Positions 18,023 through 25,827 of a stretch of 64,000 nt of DNA are shown one piece after another. The notes beneath the pieces are model-generated. The model searched no databases. It was not told the origin of the DNA and saw only the letters and a program-made list of their open reading frames with translations. Each line of letters begins with the position of its first letter. Position 1 is the stretch's first letter. Made by a program: the position numbers and the translations under genes. The stretch spans positions 1 through 64,000 of the forward strand of contig JBCBEC010000029.1 in assembly GCA_038528965.1 (NCBI GenBank). The letters are read 5' to 3'. This stretch comes from Lewinella sp038528965. Its GTDB lineage: Bacteria; Bacteroidota; Bacteroidia; Chitinophagales; Saprospiraceae.

Positions 18023-18096
18023 TTTGTTGTTTTAATGGCCTAAACTTCCGCTGTACAGACGCATTGCAACCCGTCTCTTCGACCAGAGATTTATAC

Positions 18097-19212
18097 TCAA
18101 TCACCTTTTCTCGTAAGAAAATCCGCAAACTGCTCCAGCCCTTCCCTCATCTTCTCGCGCCCAAAACCCAAGCGAATATAAGGCCCCGGATATTCAAACA
18201 TCTCCGCGGGTAGGGTCATTATGCCAGCCGTTTCTACCAGTCGATTGCTAAACTGCAAAGCAGATTCCGAAATATTCAGTTCTACAAAGGCCGTAGAACC
18301 CGCTCGGGGAAGAATGAATTTCTTGATTAAGGGCTGCCCTTCGGCGAAAGCTTGAAACTGCTGCACATTCCCAGCTATCTTCTGTACGTTGGCCTGGATA
18401 TAGCGCTCTGCCTGGTTCAACACCATTAGGGTTAGTATCTCGCTCGTAGTGTTCGAGCAGATGCTCAGGTAGTCTTTATACGCTACCACCTGCTGTAGTA
18501 AAGCTTGATCTTGCGACACCAGCCAGCCAATGCGGAAGCCCGCCGCCCCAAAGGATTTCGAAGTGCCCCACAGGCTGATAGCTTTTTCGTACAGATCACA
18601 AGCAGGTGGTAATTCGGCGGTATCACCCAACATCAGCTTGTGGTACATCTCATCCGAGTACAAATAGATATCGTGCGCACGCGCCAGCTCAATAATAGCT
18701 TCCAATTGAGTCCGTTCCAGGTAGCTCCCAGTGGGGTTATGGGGGAAATTAATGACAATGAGCTTGGTACTGGGTTGAATAAGCTCCGCTAGATCATCAA
18801 CTGCAAAGTGCCAGTTTTCCGCATTGGGGTACCAATAGGAAAGTTCACAACCAATGGCCTTCACCACTTCCGTATGCGATTGATAACAAGGGCCCGTTAC
18901 GATCACGTGATCGCCGGCCTCTAGCAAGACATTCATTAAGCTGAAATGCAGTTCGCCCGGTGAGGCCACAACCACATTATCAATAGAATCGGCAGCGTAG
19001 AATCTTAGTATTCCCTCACGCAAGAGCGGGTGACCTTGGCTTTCGGAATAGCCCAGTTTAATATCATAGAACAGCTGGCGTTCCTCTTCGCTTGCTTGCT
19101 CCAATACCTGCCGCAATGAAAGCCCATCACAATCAGAACTGGACAGTAAGTATTTGGCGGTAAATTCATGCTGGGCGAAATAGCGCTCCAATTTAAAGGC
19201 GTTGATCTTCAT
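18097..19212 (-). CDS. PLP-dependent aminotransferase, class I/II
   Basis: 371 residues with the fold-type I aminotransferase landmarks: SPGELHFSLMNVLLEAGD for cofactor phosphate, INFPHNPTGSYL (Asn158 contacts the PLP ring oxygen), LYSDEMYHKL with Asp187, and SLWGTSKSFGAAGFRIGW with the Schiff-base Lys219 and the downstream Arg. The C-terminus carries GPYIRLGFGREK with the usual carboxylate-binding arginine region. Substrate is unassigned. The sequence type resembles the MalY/aspartate-aminotransferase-like side of the family. Stands alone on the minus strand; the start 19212 fits the family length. Confidence 0.85.
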   Translation of the reverse strand: MKINAFKLERYFAQHEFTAKYLLSSSDCDGLSLRQVLEQASEEERQLFYDIKLGYSESQGHPLLREGILRFYAADSIDNVVVASPGELHFSLMNVLLEAGDHVIVTGPCYQSHTEVVKAIGCELSYWYPNAENWHFAVDDLAELIQPSTKLIVINFPHNPTGSYLERTQLEAIIELARAHDIYLYSDEMYHKLMLGDTAELPPACDLYEKAISLWGTSKSFGAAGFRIGWLVSQDQALLQQVVAYKDYLSICSNTTSEILTLMVLNQAERYIQANVQKIAGNVQQFQAFAEGQPLIKKFILPRAGSTAFVELNISESALQFSNRLVETAGIMTLPAEMFEYPGPYIRLGFGREKMREGLEQFADFLTRKGD

Positions 19213-19302
19213 AAGTGCCTAAATGGTCTTATTTAAGCTGGAAGATAAGCCGTTTCTAGCTTGTGCCAAGCTTATATTTGGTGGGTAACCGCAAATTGAA
19301 GA

Positions 19303-20139
19303 TCAATTCAGTACTTGAAAAGGAATGCGTAGGTTTTGCCCCTCTTTATCGAATTTCAGGCTACCAGAGGGGTGGTCGAATTTGCCATTGAGGTTATTAC
19401 CAGCAGGATCTGCCAGACGCGTGTTAACATAGACGAAGTAAGTCCCGCGTGCCCAAGGTTGATTTGGTTCAAAGTGCCATTCCCGTTCACCACGAGGAAT
19501 TTCTATCTTTCCCGAAACAGTCTCTCCAGAATTGTCAACTATGACCAAGCGTTGCCGCAGTGACATTTGATCGAGCATATCCGGAAACTTCATAATAAGC
19601 CCTTGCGCGCCGTCCATCCTAGGCGGTTCCAATTGCCAAGCCTTAACATTGGGAGGTACCGTATCCTGACTACGCACCAGAAAGCGCTTACGAAAGGGGG
19701 CCTCCAGTGGTTGGTGCTGGACACTTTCCAAGCCTTCTATCAGCAATTGGTAAGTTTGTCCTACTACCAGCGCTCGCCCCAAGTTTTCGTTGGCCACCAA
19801 ACCAGTTTTGACCCGAGCGGGGTCAAGAATGAGCGTTAATTGCTTTTGCTCGGCGTCCCAAAGTTCGTATACATTGTTGAAGATTGCTCCGGAAACAACT
19901 TCCCCACGCTCGTCCATCAATTTAACCTTCTCTAGATTGCCAATGGTTTTCATCGGTTCTGAGAATTGCACATACATGCGGAGCAGGTTTTCCGGTAGTG
20001 TGTCGGAAGTTGGGAAAACCTTTAAAACTACAGGGCCTGACTCCTGTCTTTGGCAAGCTGCCAATATGAGCACTAGACCGAGCACGAATGATATATTCCT
20101 TCGGCTCAGCCACCACGGAGTCAGGCACTGTTTAATCAT
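19303..20139 (-). CDS. Ig-like (SbsA-type) domain lipoprotein, last gene of envelope operon
   Basis: 278 residues with a lipoprotein signal (FVLGLVLILAACQRQ). The first domain, VLKVFPTSDTLPENLLRMYVQFSEPM, is of the SbsA_Ig type that often appears in Bacteroidota proteins starting with 'P.n....v.F.epm'. The second half has a related strand pattern (GLIMKFPDMLDQMS, VYVNTRLADPAGNNLNG). It begins 2 bp after the preceding gene's stop (20142), so the two are almost certainly co-transcribed. It probably sits in the periplasm or outer membrane, possibly as an accessory subunit of the porin encoded first in this operon. Confidence 0.7.
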   Translation of the reverse strand: MIKQCLTPWWLSRRNISFVLGLVLILAACQRQESGPVVLKVFPTSDTLPENLLRMYVQFSEPMKTIGNLEKVKLMDERGEVVSGAIFNNVYELWDAEQKQLTLILDPARVKTGLVANENLGRALVVGQTYQLLIEGLESVQHQPLEAPFRKRFLVRSQDTVPPNVKAWQLEPPRMDGAQGLIMKFPDMLDQMSLRQRLVIVDNSGETVSGKIEIPRGEREWHFEPNQPWARGTYFVYVNTRLADPAGNNLNGKFDHPSGSLKFDKEGQNLRIPFQVLN

Positions 20140-20141
20140 CT

Positions 20142-21446
20142 TTACTTTTCCTCTTTTTCTGACACCAATTCGGGATACCCCTCCATGGGCTTGATCATAT
20201 CATGGAACTGCTTGGTAAATGCTTGCTTTTCGTCGTAGCGATAAGTGGGGAAATCATATTCCGAAATGAACTCGCTCAGGCGCAAGAACACTCCCTTTAG
20301 CTCCGACACCAATTCCAAACCACCCGTTTCCAGGTTGCGCTTCAGCGTGATGACCATCATTTGGTTTTGATTGTCAATGTGCAAAACCGATGAGGTTGGA
20401 GAAGAAGTGATTTCCAAGTCGGCAGTACCAGTTGGGGCAGTAACCGTCATGCCTTCCATGCCCTCACCTTCTGTCATTGCTTTTGCTACTGCGGCCATTG
20501 AGATTAGGCTGCCACTCCGGTGCTTATTCGTCACCAGAAGTTTCTGATCAAAACTGCCATCCATTTCCTGGCTCATGTAAGTGATCATGTCAATTGGGGT
20601 ATTACCATAACCTAGCTCAGCAATGGTTTTACCTTTCACGTCCTTACCTTCCGCAATGTCAGATAGAGGAATGGTGACCAAAGGCGTACAAGTGTAACTC
20701 GCAATCAAGGTGGGCGTTCCAGCTACTTCGGCGATGGCCATCGTGCGGATCGGCGCGCGGGTTTCCATTTGCGTATGCACCGCATGGTAAATTTCAATAC
20801 TCTGCACCGCTTCCTGCTTTTCAGAAAATGGGTAAGCAATTTTGCGCAGTGTAGAGGCGAATTCACTATTGCTCAATCCGGCTACGTAGATGTTGCCATC
20901 GTAATAATCAATATCTGTGATGGTCAAGCTGCTAGCTGGGATATCGCGCCAAAACTTCAATTCGGCAGATGCCGGGTTTTTTACGCTAATACTCGTAGCT
21001 CCGGATTCCTTTACATCCAAAAAGCGAATATCCCCAGACATCGGGTTTACTACCGCAATCATGGACGGTGCGTCTGGGGCATGCCCTTTTTTGATGGCCA
21101 GGTAGGCCTCCTGGCTAAGCGGGTGAATTTTCAGATCATTGATGATCAAGTCTCGGGTGTCCATATCCAGCTCCTTTGCCAACATCCGATCAAAGTCGGT
21201 CAGGTTGTAAGGTACCGGATCTTTAAGTTCTTCCGCCTTAGTGGGTATAGCGTGAATTTGCCCACTTTTGCTATCACCAACGAATAGCACATGATCCGGA
21301 CCAAAAGCCAGGACAGTTGCTCCCGACAGCTCGGCGTTTTCTAGTGAATTATTGGTTGACTCAAGCAAGGTAAAGCTACTGAAGATAGCTACTGCCAAAA
21401 CGGCGATCGCCACTAAGCTCCAATGGAATTTTTTCATTGTTTTCAA
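20142..21446 (-). CDS. Exported protein of unknown function, propeller-like
   Basis: 434 residues with an N-terminal hydrophobic signal (WSLVAIAVLAVAIFSSFTLL). The body shows propeller-like strands (GATVLAFGPDHVLFVGDSKSGQIHAI, split by turns; ITDIDYYDGNIYVAGLSNSEF; TPTLIASYTCTPLVTIPL). No named family recognised. It is the middle gene of a tight minus-strand trio: 20 bp after the alginate-export-like gene and 2 bp before the Ig-like lipoprotein. A role linked to whatever crosses that porin is inferred from this spacing only. Cys residues are few and there is no sorting domain. Confidence 0.6.
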   Translation of the reverse strand: MKTMKKFHWSLVAIAVLAVAIFSSFTLLESTNNSLENAELSGATVLAFGPDHVLFVGDSKSGQIHAIPTKAEELKDPVPYNLTDFDRMLAKELDMDTRDLIINDLKIHPLSQEAYLAIKKGHAPDAPSMIAVVNPMSGDIRFLDVKESGATSISVKNPASAELKFWRDIPASSLTITDIDYYDGNIYVAGLSNSEFASTLRKIAYPFSEKQEAVQSIEIYHAVHTQMETRAPIRTMAIAEVAGTPTLIASYTCTPLVTIPLSDIAEGKDVKGKTIAELGYGNTPIDMITYMSQEMDGSFDQKLLVTNKHRSGSLISMAAVAKAMTEGEGMEGMTVTAPTGTADLEITSSPTSSVLHIDNQNQMMVITLKRNLETGGLELVSELKGVFLRLSEFISEYDFPTYRYDEKQAFTKQFHDMIKPMEGYPELVSEKEEK

Positions 21447-21466
21447 GATTTAAGCTATATGATTAT

Positions 21467-22861
21467 TTAGAACCTGAAATTTGCGGTTGGTGCCACATAA
21501 AAGGTATTCTCTGACTCGCCTGTGGCTTCGATAAACTTACCGGCGATGAAGTACGAACTTCGGATATCAAAAGAGATATTGCGGTTGATTTCATACGTAA
21601 ACTGTAGTCCGAGTACATCTCCAATATGCTTCTCCGTCAGTCCGTTAGCTTCGCGGCTTAGGAATCGGGGTGGGGCGTACAAGCCGTCATTGGCTTGGGT
21701 ACGATAAAACAGGGCGTAGTCGACAAAAATAGAAATGCCTTCGGCCGGATAAACGGTAAAATTGGGATGCAAACTGGTGGAATTAGCCGGCGTATTGACT
21801 GCGGCTAAGCTGTAAAGGGCCGGATTAACGAAGAATGGGTTAAAAGTCTGCACCTTATCATCACCCACTTCTGAATCTCCACTCGACCAATCAAGCCGGA
21901 GGCCTATCGTGGGCTTCCATTTCCCGGTGTGTAAGATATACTGCCAGTCGGCTTCAAAATTGTAGGCCGTAATGGTACTATTTCCAAGCTCCCCAAATTG
22001 GAAGATGAGCTCGGTATTGTAACTGAATCTGTTGATTTTGCCGTAGGACCGGGCGCCTATGGTATGTCTGCGTTCTTCACCAACCACATCATTGAAGCGA
22101 GCCAGATTGGAAGAAAAGCCAAAATAGTACAGATCAATTTTACGCTCCTCGTGCGAAAAGAGATTCTGAACATACAGGCCCCACATTCCGGGAGTAGTAG
22201 GCTCGTCATCAAAAATCTGCGATTTGTTATCGAAAGCGTCCGGACCAACGGCTACTTCCCGGCCGTAGAAGGCATTGACGAAGGTTCCACCGCTTTGATA
22301 TTGGACGCGAGCCATGTCAAAGGTCCTCCTCATATTAGGTCCTTCACGTATACCTACTAAGCGCGAAGCTCCAAATCCCACCTCCTGGCGTCCAAGTCGA
22401 ACCACCGTTTTCTTGGCCCCAGTGTCCATCACTTTCCATTCGAGAAAACCTTGGTGTAAATCGAGATCATCTGATTCTAGTAAGGCCGTGCCTTCGCTTA
22501 CGTAACCGTGGTAAAGCTCACCAAAAAGACGAAAATTACTGCCAAGGCGAAGAGCCGCGTGTAAGCTTAATCGTTGGGAGTAAAAAGTTTCGTCCTCGGG
22601 CGTATAGTTGCGGTTGGTGAAATGCTCTACGCGTGGACGATATTCCCCCCCTAAAGTAAGGGCAGTGCTATTATTCGGACTTAGAGTAATCCATTTCAAC
22701 GGTTGCAGGAAAACGACTGTTGAATCCTGGTCTTGCAGAAAGGAATAGTCTTCCTCTGCTCTCAGGATAATGATTGGAGGTACCCCCTTTTCTTGTGCCC
22801 CAATAGTTTGAGGCTGGACAATTAGAAATACCAACCCGATAATAATGGCTAACGTTCTCAA
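21467..22861 (-). CDS. Alginate-export (AlgE-like) outer-membrane porin
   Basis: 464 residues with a signal peptide ending TIGAQ. The mature protein alternates amphipathic strands and turns as in an 18-stranded barrel. Family landmarks are LGGEYRPRVEHFTN, YSQRLSLHAALRLGSNFRLFGELYHG (written here in two blocks of the same helix-free region), RLGRQEVGFGASRLVGIREGPN and RTFDMARVQYQSG, all typical of the Alginate_exp family (PF13372). It ends in F (APTANFRF), the usual outer-membrane insertion signal. In Bacteroidota such proteins are general outer-membrane channels of unknown cargo and do not imply alginate synthesis; none of those genes is nearby. First gene of a three-gene operon. Confidence 0.8.
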   Translation of the reverse strand: MRTLAIIIGLVFLIVQPQTIGAQEKGVPPIIILRAEEDYSFLQDQDSTVVFLQPLKWITLSPNNSTALTLGGEYRPRVEHFTNRNYTPEDETFYSQRLSLHAALRLGSNFRLFGELYHGYVSEGTALLESDDLDLHQGFLEWKVMDTGAKKTVVRLGRQEVGFGASRLVGIREGPNMRRTFDMARVQYQSGGTFVNAFYGREVAVGPDAFDNKSQIFDDEPTTPGMWGLYVQNLFSHEERKIDLYYFGFSSNLARFNDVVGEERRHTIGARSYGKINRFSYNTELIFQFGELGNSTITAYNFEADWQYILHTGKWKPTIGLRLDWSSGDSEVGDDKVQTFNPFFVNPALYSLAAVNTPANSTSLHPNFTVYPAEGISIFVDYALFYRTQANDGLYAPPRFLSREANGLTEKHIGDVLGLQFTYEINRNISFDIRSSYFIAGKFIEATGESENTFYVAPTANFRF

Positions 22862-22909
22862 GGCATAATTGAATTGAAATTGCTCCCTTCAACCAATAAG
22901 GATAGCTGA

Positions 22910-22925
22910 ATAGTCAGTTGACTAT
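22910..22925. promoter_or_regulatory. Candidate operator palindrome upstream of the porin operon
   Basis: ATAGTCA-GT-TGACTAT is a near-perfect 16-bp palindrome 49 bp upstream of the porin start (22861), in the gap 22862-23099. Half-site spacing is short (2 bp). The adjacent gene encodes a Crp/Fnr-family regulator, but the sequence differs from the known CRP and FNR consensus sites, so which protein binds it, if any, is open. Confidence 0.35.
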
Positions 22926-23099
22926 CCTCGTATAAACCCCTCCTTATCCAATTGACTTACCAGTATCGAAGAGCACAAAATGATACCAAACAGTGCCCTA
23001 TTTTATAGTTCACTGCCTGTAAAAGTGCGTCTTTTGCAAACTTATCGGCATTGGGTAGCTTTTCCAATAACCTAGGTTAAGAAAATATGATTTCACAAA

Positions 23100-23567
23100 T
23101 TATTTTCGGCGTGCATTTTTGACCTTACTCAATGCTTCTGGGGTGATCCCCAAATAAGAAGCGATCATTTTCTGAGGTACCCGCTGCGCCACATCCGGAT
23201 AGGTTTCAATAAAATGCTCGTAGCGTTCAATGGCGGGTGAGCTCATCAACATAATTACCCGTTTCTGCAATACATAAAGTCGCCTGAGGAGTGTTGCAGT
23301 ATTATGGTTTTCTCGCTCTATATCCTTCGGGAGAATGACGACCTCAGAGTCTTCCAAGGCTTCGATGTATAAGTCTGAAGGCTGCTCGGCAGGAATAGCA
23401 TCAGCTATCGTCCACCCTTCGGGGGCAAACATAAAGATGTGTTCTTTGCCCTTGTAATCGAGACAATAACTACGCAATAAGCCTGATTGAACGTGAAATA
23501 CTTTCGTATTCAGCTCTCCGCTACGCTGCAGCACTTCTCCTTTTTTGACCATTACTTTCTTCGCCAT
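23100..23567 (-). CDS. Crp/Fnr-family transcriptional regulator, short form
   Basis: 155 residues. The N-terminal part (1 to about 110) is a cyclic-nucleotide-binding-type beta-roll (VFHVQSGLLRSYCLDYKGKEHIF split at the turn; WTIADAIPAEQPSDLYIEAL). The C-terminus holds a winged-helix-like segment: MIASYLGITPEALSKVKNAR. Bacteroidota members of this group are usually about 185-195 residues; here the first helix before the beta-roll is missing and no upstream in-frame extension exists, so the start may be a truncation. Residues for cAMP binding (RXS) are not evident, as is common for this subgroup. It lies upstream of the porin operon on the same strand. Confidence 0.8.
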   Translation of the reverse strand: MAKKVMVKKGEVLQRSGELNTKVFHVQSGLLRSYCLDYKGKEHIFMFAPEGWTIADAIPAEQPSDLYIEALEDSEVVILPKDIERENHNTATLLRRLYVLQKRVIMLMSSPAIERYEHFIETYPDVAQRVPQKMIASYLGITPEALSKVKNARRK

Positions 23568-23879
23568 AGTAAATCACTATTTTTAGCGGTGGCTCGTTAA
23601 CCATTTGAATGTAGTAGGATCCAGCAAATCTCCTCCTTAGCCCTTCTCTCCATATCGATAGTAGGAAAGGCTTCACGCTTTTACAATTGACACCCCTCCA
23701 AATCACAAGGCCTTAGCTTAGATTCATCGCAAGTTTTTTTGTCCCAGCTCCACTTTTTCGACTTATGTGATGTTGACAAAATAGTAAAAAACAGTCATGC
23801 CCTGCGCTGAGGTTTTTTGTACCAACAAGCTCCCTACTGCAGAGTAGACTGTTACCACCCGACGATAATTTTTGCAAAC
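23568..23879. other. Divergent intergenic region between Crp/Fnr and GNAT genes
   Basis: About 310 bp with start codons pointing outward on both sides. No convincing gene, RNA or strong palindrome seen. It must hold both promoters. A 62-codon minus frame across 23713-23901 overlaps the GNAT start and has no family resemblance. Confidence 0.5.
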
Positions 23880-24353
23880 ATGATTGAATTAAGAACAGCA
23901 ACCACCGCGTCTGACTACAACATTGCCATGCAGCTATTTCAGGAATATGCTGCCGATTTAGGCTTTGATTTATCGTTCCAAAACTTCGACAAAGAATTAG
24001 CCACTATTGGTCAGCAGTACGGTCCGCCCTCCGGTACATTATCCATTGTCCTTGGGGAGGACGACTCCCCGCTAGGCTGTGCAGGAATCAAAAAATTTGA
24101 GGGTACTGTCTGCGAACTTAAACGTATGTACTTGCGCCCGGAGGCTCGTGGCCAGGGCGTTGGTAAAAAACTCTTACGAGGCTTGATTGCGGCCGCTAAA
24201 GAATTAGGGTACACCAAAATGCGGCTGGATACACTACCAAGCATGAGTTCTGCCATCGGACTCTATAAAAGCTTCGGCTTCTATGAGATTGAGGCCTATC
24301 GTTACAATCCCTTTGCGGAAGCGGTGTTTTTTGAATTAGATTTGACCGCGTAG
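23880..24353 (+). CDS. GNAT-family N-acetyltransferase
   Basis: About 157 residues from ATG 23880. The frame opens at 23817 but the extra 21 residues lie before the family start MIELRTATTASDY. Acetyl-CoA binding is shown by ELKRMYLRPEARGQGVGKKLL, the canonical strand-4/pyrophosphate loop (R-G-x-G-x-G/K). The C-terminal SMSSAIGLYKSFGFYEIEAY is also typical. Substrate unknown: GNAT enzymes acetylate amines, antibiotics, amino acids or proteins. Monocistronic, followed by a weak terminator-like hairpin. Confidence 0.85.
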   Translation: MIELRTATTASDYNIAMQLFQEYAADLGFDLSFQNFDKELATIGQQYGPPSGTLSIVLGEDDSPLGCAGIKKFEGTVCELKRMYLRPEARGQGVGKKLLRGLIAAAKELGYTKMRLDTLPSMSSAIGLYKSFGFYEIEAYRYNPFAEAVFFELDLTA

Positions 24354-24366
24354 GTATGTTTGAAAT

Positions 24367-24394
24367 CGACACCAGTTGTCGGACATCTTTTTTT
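24367..24394 (+). terminator. Weak rho-independent terminator candidate after the GNAT gene
   Basis: CGACA-CCAGT-TGTCG (24367-24381) forms a 5-bp stem with a 5-nt loop, followed a few bases later by a run of seven T (24388-24394). It starts 14 bp after the stop codon. Confidence 0.4.
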
Positions 24395-24429
24395 AAGTTT
24401 GTTTTTTAATTCGTCCCATTTATAGTTTC

Positions 24430-24475
24430 GCGGAATTCATTCCGCTTTCAATCTCCACGGCGGAATAAATTCCGC
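24430..24475. repeat. Pair of GCGGAAT...ATTCCGC hairpins
   Basis: GCGGAATTCATTCCGC (24430-24445) and GCGGAATAAATTCCGC (24460-24475) are two short palindromes, each with a 7-bp stem and 2-nt loop, 14 bp apart, between the convergent GNAT and amidohydrolase genes. This style of unit is seen scattered in genomes of this group. Confidence 0.55.
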
Positions 24476-24544
24476 GGAACGAAGTACGCATCAGTGGTAC
24501 GAGTAATATTACAAAGTCAAATAAGATGGCCAACAACTCACTTG

Positions 24545-25681
24545 TTATTCTCCTAATAACTGCGAAATAATCTCCCGAAACATCCCCATCCCCGATTCCA
24601 ACAAAGCATCTGGAAAGTCATAATCTGCATGATGTAGAGTAGAGGTATTTTTTCCAGCTCCCAAACCAAACATCCCCGTCTTAAATCGATGAGAAAACCA
24701 GCCAAAATCTTCGCCAAAACGGAACGGGTGAGGCATCTTCCGCAACGGGAGATCAAGCGCCTGAGCAGCTCGCTCTATTTGTAAATTACAACCCGAATCG
24801 TTGTTACTAGCCGGAAAATGCTCAAACCAATCTAGCTGATACTCGAGTTTTTGTTGCTGGCAAATATTGGTCACCGCTTGCTCTATTCTGCTTACCAATT
24901 GCTGCATCTGCTCCTGGCTCCAAGTTCTAATTGTATAGTGGAGTTCGCCGGCCCCTGGCGCCACTCCGTATGATTTCTCTCCTAAATGAATATGAATGGG
25001 TGTAAGAATAGCAAAATGCTCAGTGGTGGATACGGTGTGGTTGAACGTAGCGAGCTCTGTTATAAGTTCTGCAATAGTCGTTGCGGGATTGATCCCCTCT
25101 TCGGGTTCTGCGGCATGGGCTGTTTTACCCTTTAGCTGTAAAGCAAAACTCTGGACCTCTGCTGAGAAACCAGGTTCCATTAAGAGTACCGAATGCAGTG
25201 GTTCACCCGGAATATTGTGCAGTGCGAAGGCGTAATCAATAGAGAGCTTAAGCATGCGTTGGTCTTCTAATAGCGCAGCAGCTCCCTGCCCAGTCTCTTC
25301 GGCCGGCTGAAAAAGGAGCACTACCCTCCCCGCAGGAAACTGCTGCTTATCCAGCCAGCTTGCCAAACCCGCCACCATAGCCATATGTCCATCGTGCCCA
25401 CACTTGTGGGAAACCCCAGGGGTTTGTGAGCGATGCTCAAAAGTGTTTTGCTCCAAAATCGGCAGCGCATCCAATTCACATCGGATAAGTACCCCGGAAC
25501 CATCCTTTCCAAACTCGTAGACCGCTGCTACACCGGTTCCTCCCAATCTGGTGATCAAATCTGTAGGCTTACTATTTTCCAGCAAAAAGTCCTGTATCCG
25601 TTTTGCAGTTTGTTCCTCCGCTCCCGATAGTTCGGGATGGCGGTGCAGGTTTTTCCTCAGATTTTGTAGTACGGCACTCAT
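24545..25681 (-). CDS. M20-family amidohydrolase (aminoacylase/hippurate-hydrolase-like)
   Basis: About 378 residues from ATG 25681, with 25690 an alternative; the much longer open frame to 26086 would run into the promoter of the divergent sensor gene and is not used. The N-terminus LRKNLHRHPELSGAEEQTA is the M20D signature. Metal ligands are visible in CGHDGHMAMV and in PAEETGQGA, and HNIPGEPL follows. Family enzymes hydrolyse N-acylated amino acids, using one or two divalent metals. Length matches M20D. No neighbour points to the physiological substrate. Confidence 0.85.
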   Translation of the reverse strand: MSAVLQNLRKNLHRHPELSGAEEQTAKRIQDFLLENSKPTDLITRLGGTGVAAVYEFGKDGSGVLIRCELDALPILEQNTFEHRSQTPGVSHKCGHDGHMAMVAGLASWLDKQQFPAGRVVLLFQPAEETGQGAAALLEDQRMLKLSIDYAFALHNIPGEPLHSVLLMEPGFSAEVQSFALQLKGKTAHAAEPEEGINPATTIAELITELATFNHTVSTTEHFAILTPIHIHLGEKSYGVAPGAGELHYTIRTWSQEQMQQLVSRIEQAVTNICQQQKLEYQLDWFEHFPASNNDSGCNLQIERAAQALDLPLRKMPHPFRFGEDFGWFSHRFKTGMFGLGAGKNTSTLHHADYDFPDALLESGMGMFREIISQLLGE

Positions 25682-25827
25682 AATTATCATTTCTAGCCAG
25701 CGCATAGTAGCAAAAACTACTCTACTTTTGGGCGCCCAAAATGGAAAAACAGCACTCCAGTGGTGGGAATCAACGCTTTTCCGGGGGTAAATCGCTATCT
25801 TATGGTATGTGTTAAAGTAGTCAGTAA

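Noticed and set aside
17788..18213. 141-codon plus-strand frame between the lipoprotein and aminotransferase genes
   Set aside because: It is antisense to the BASS remnant and the aminotransferase end, which have better evidence.
21467..22861. Alginate biosynthesis locus, from the alginate-export-like porin
   Set aside because: No alginate polymerase, epimerase or lyase genes are visible, and this porin family is widespread without alginate.
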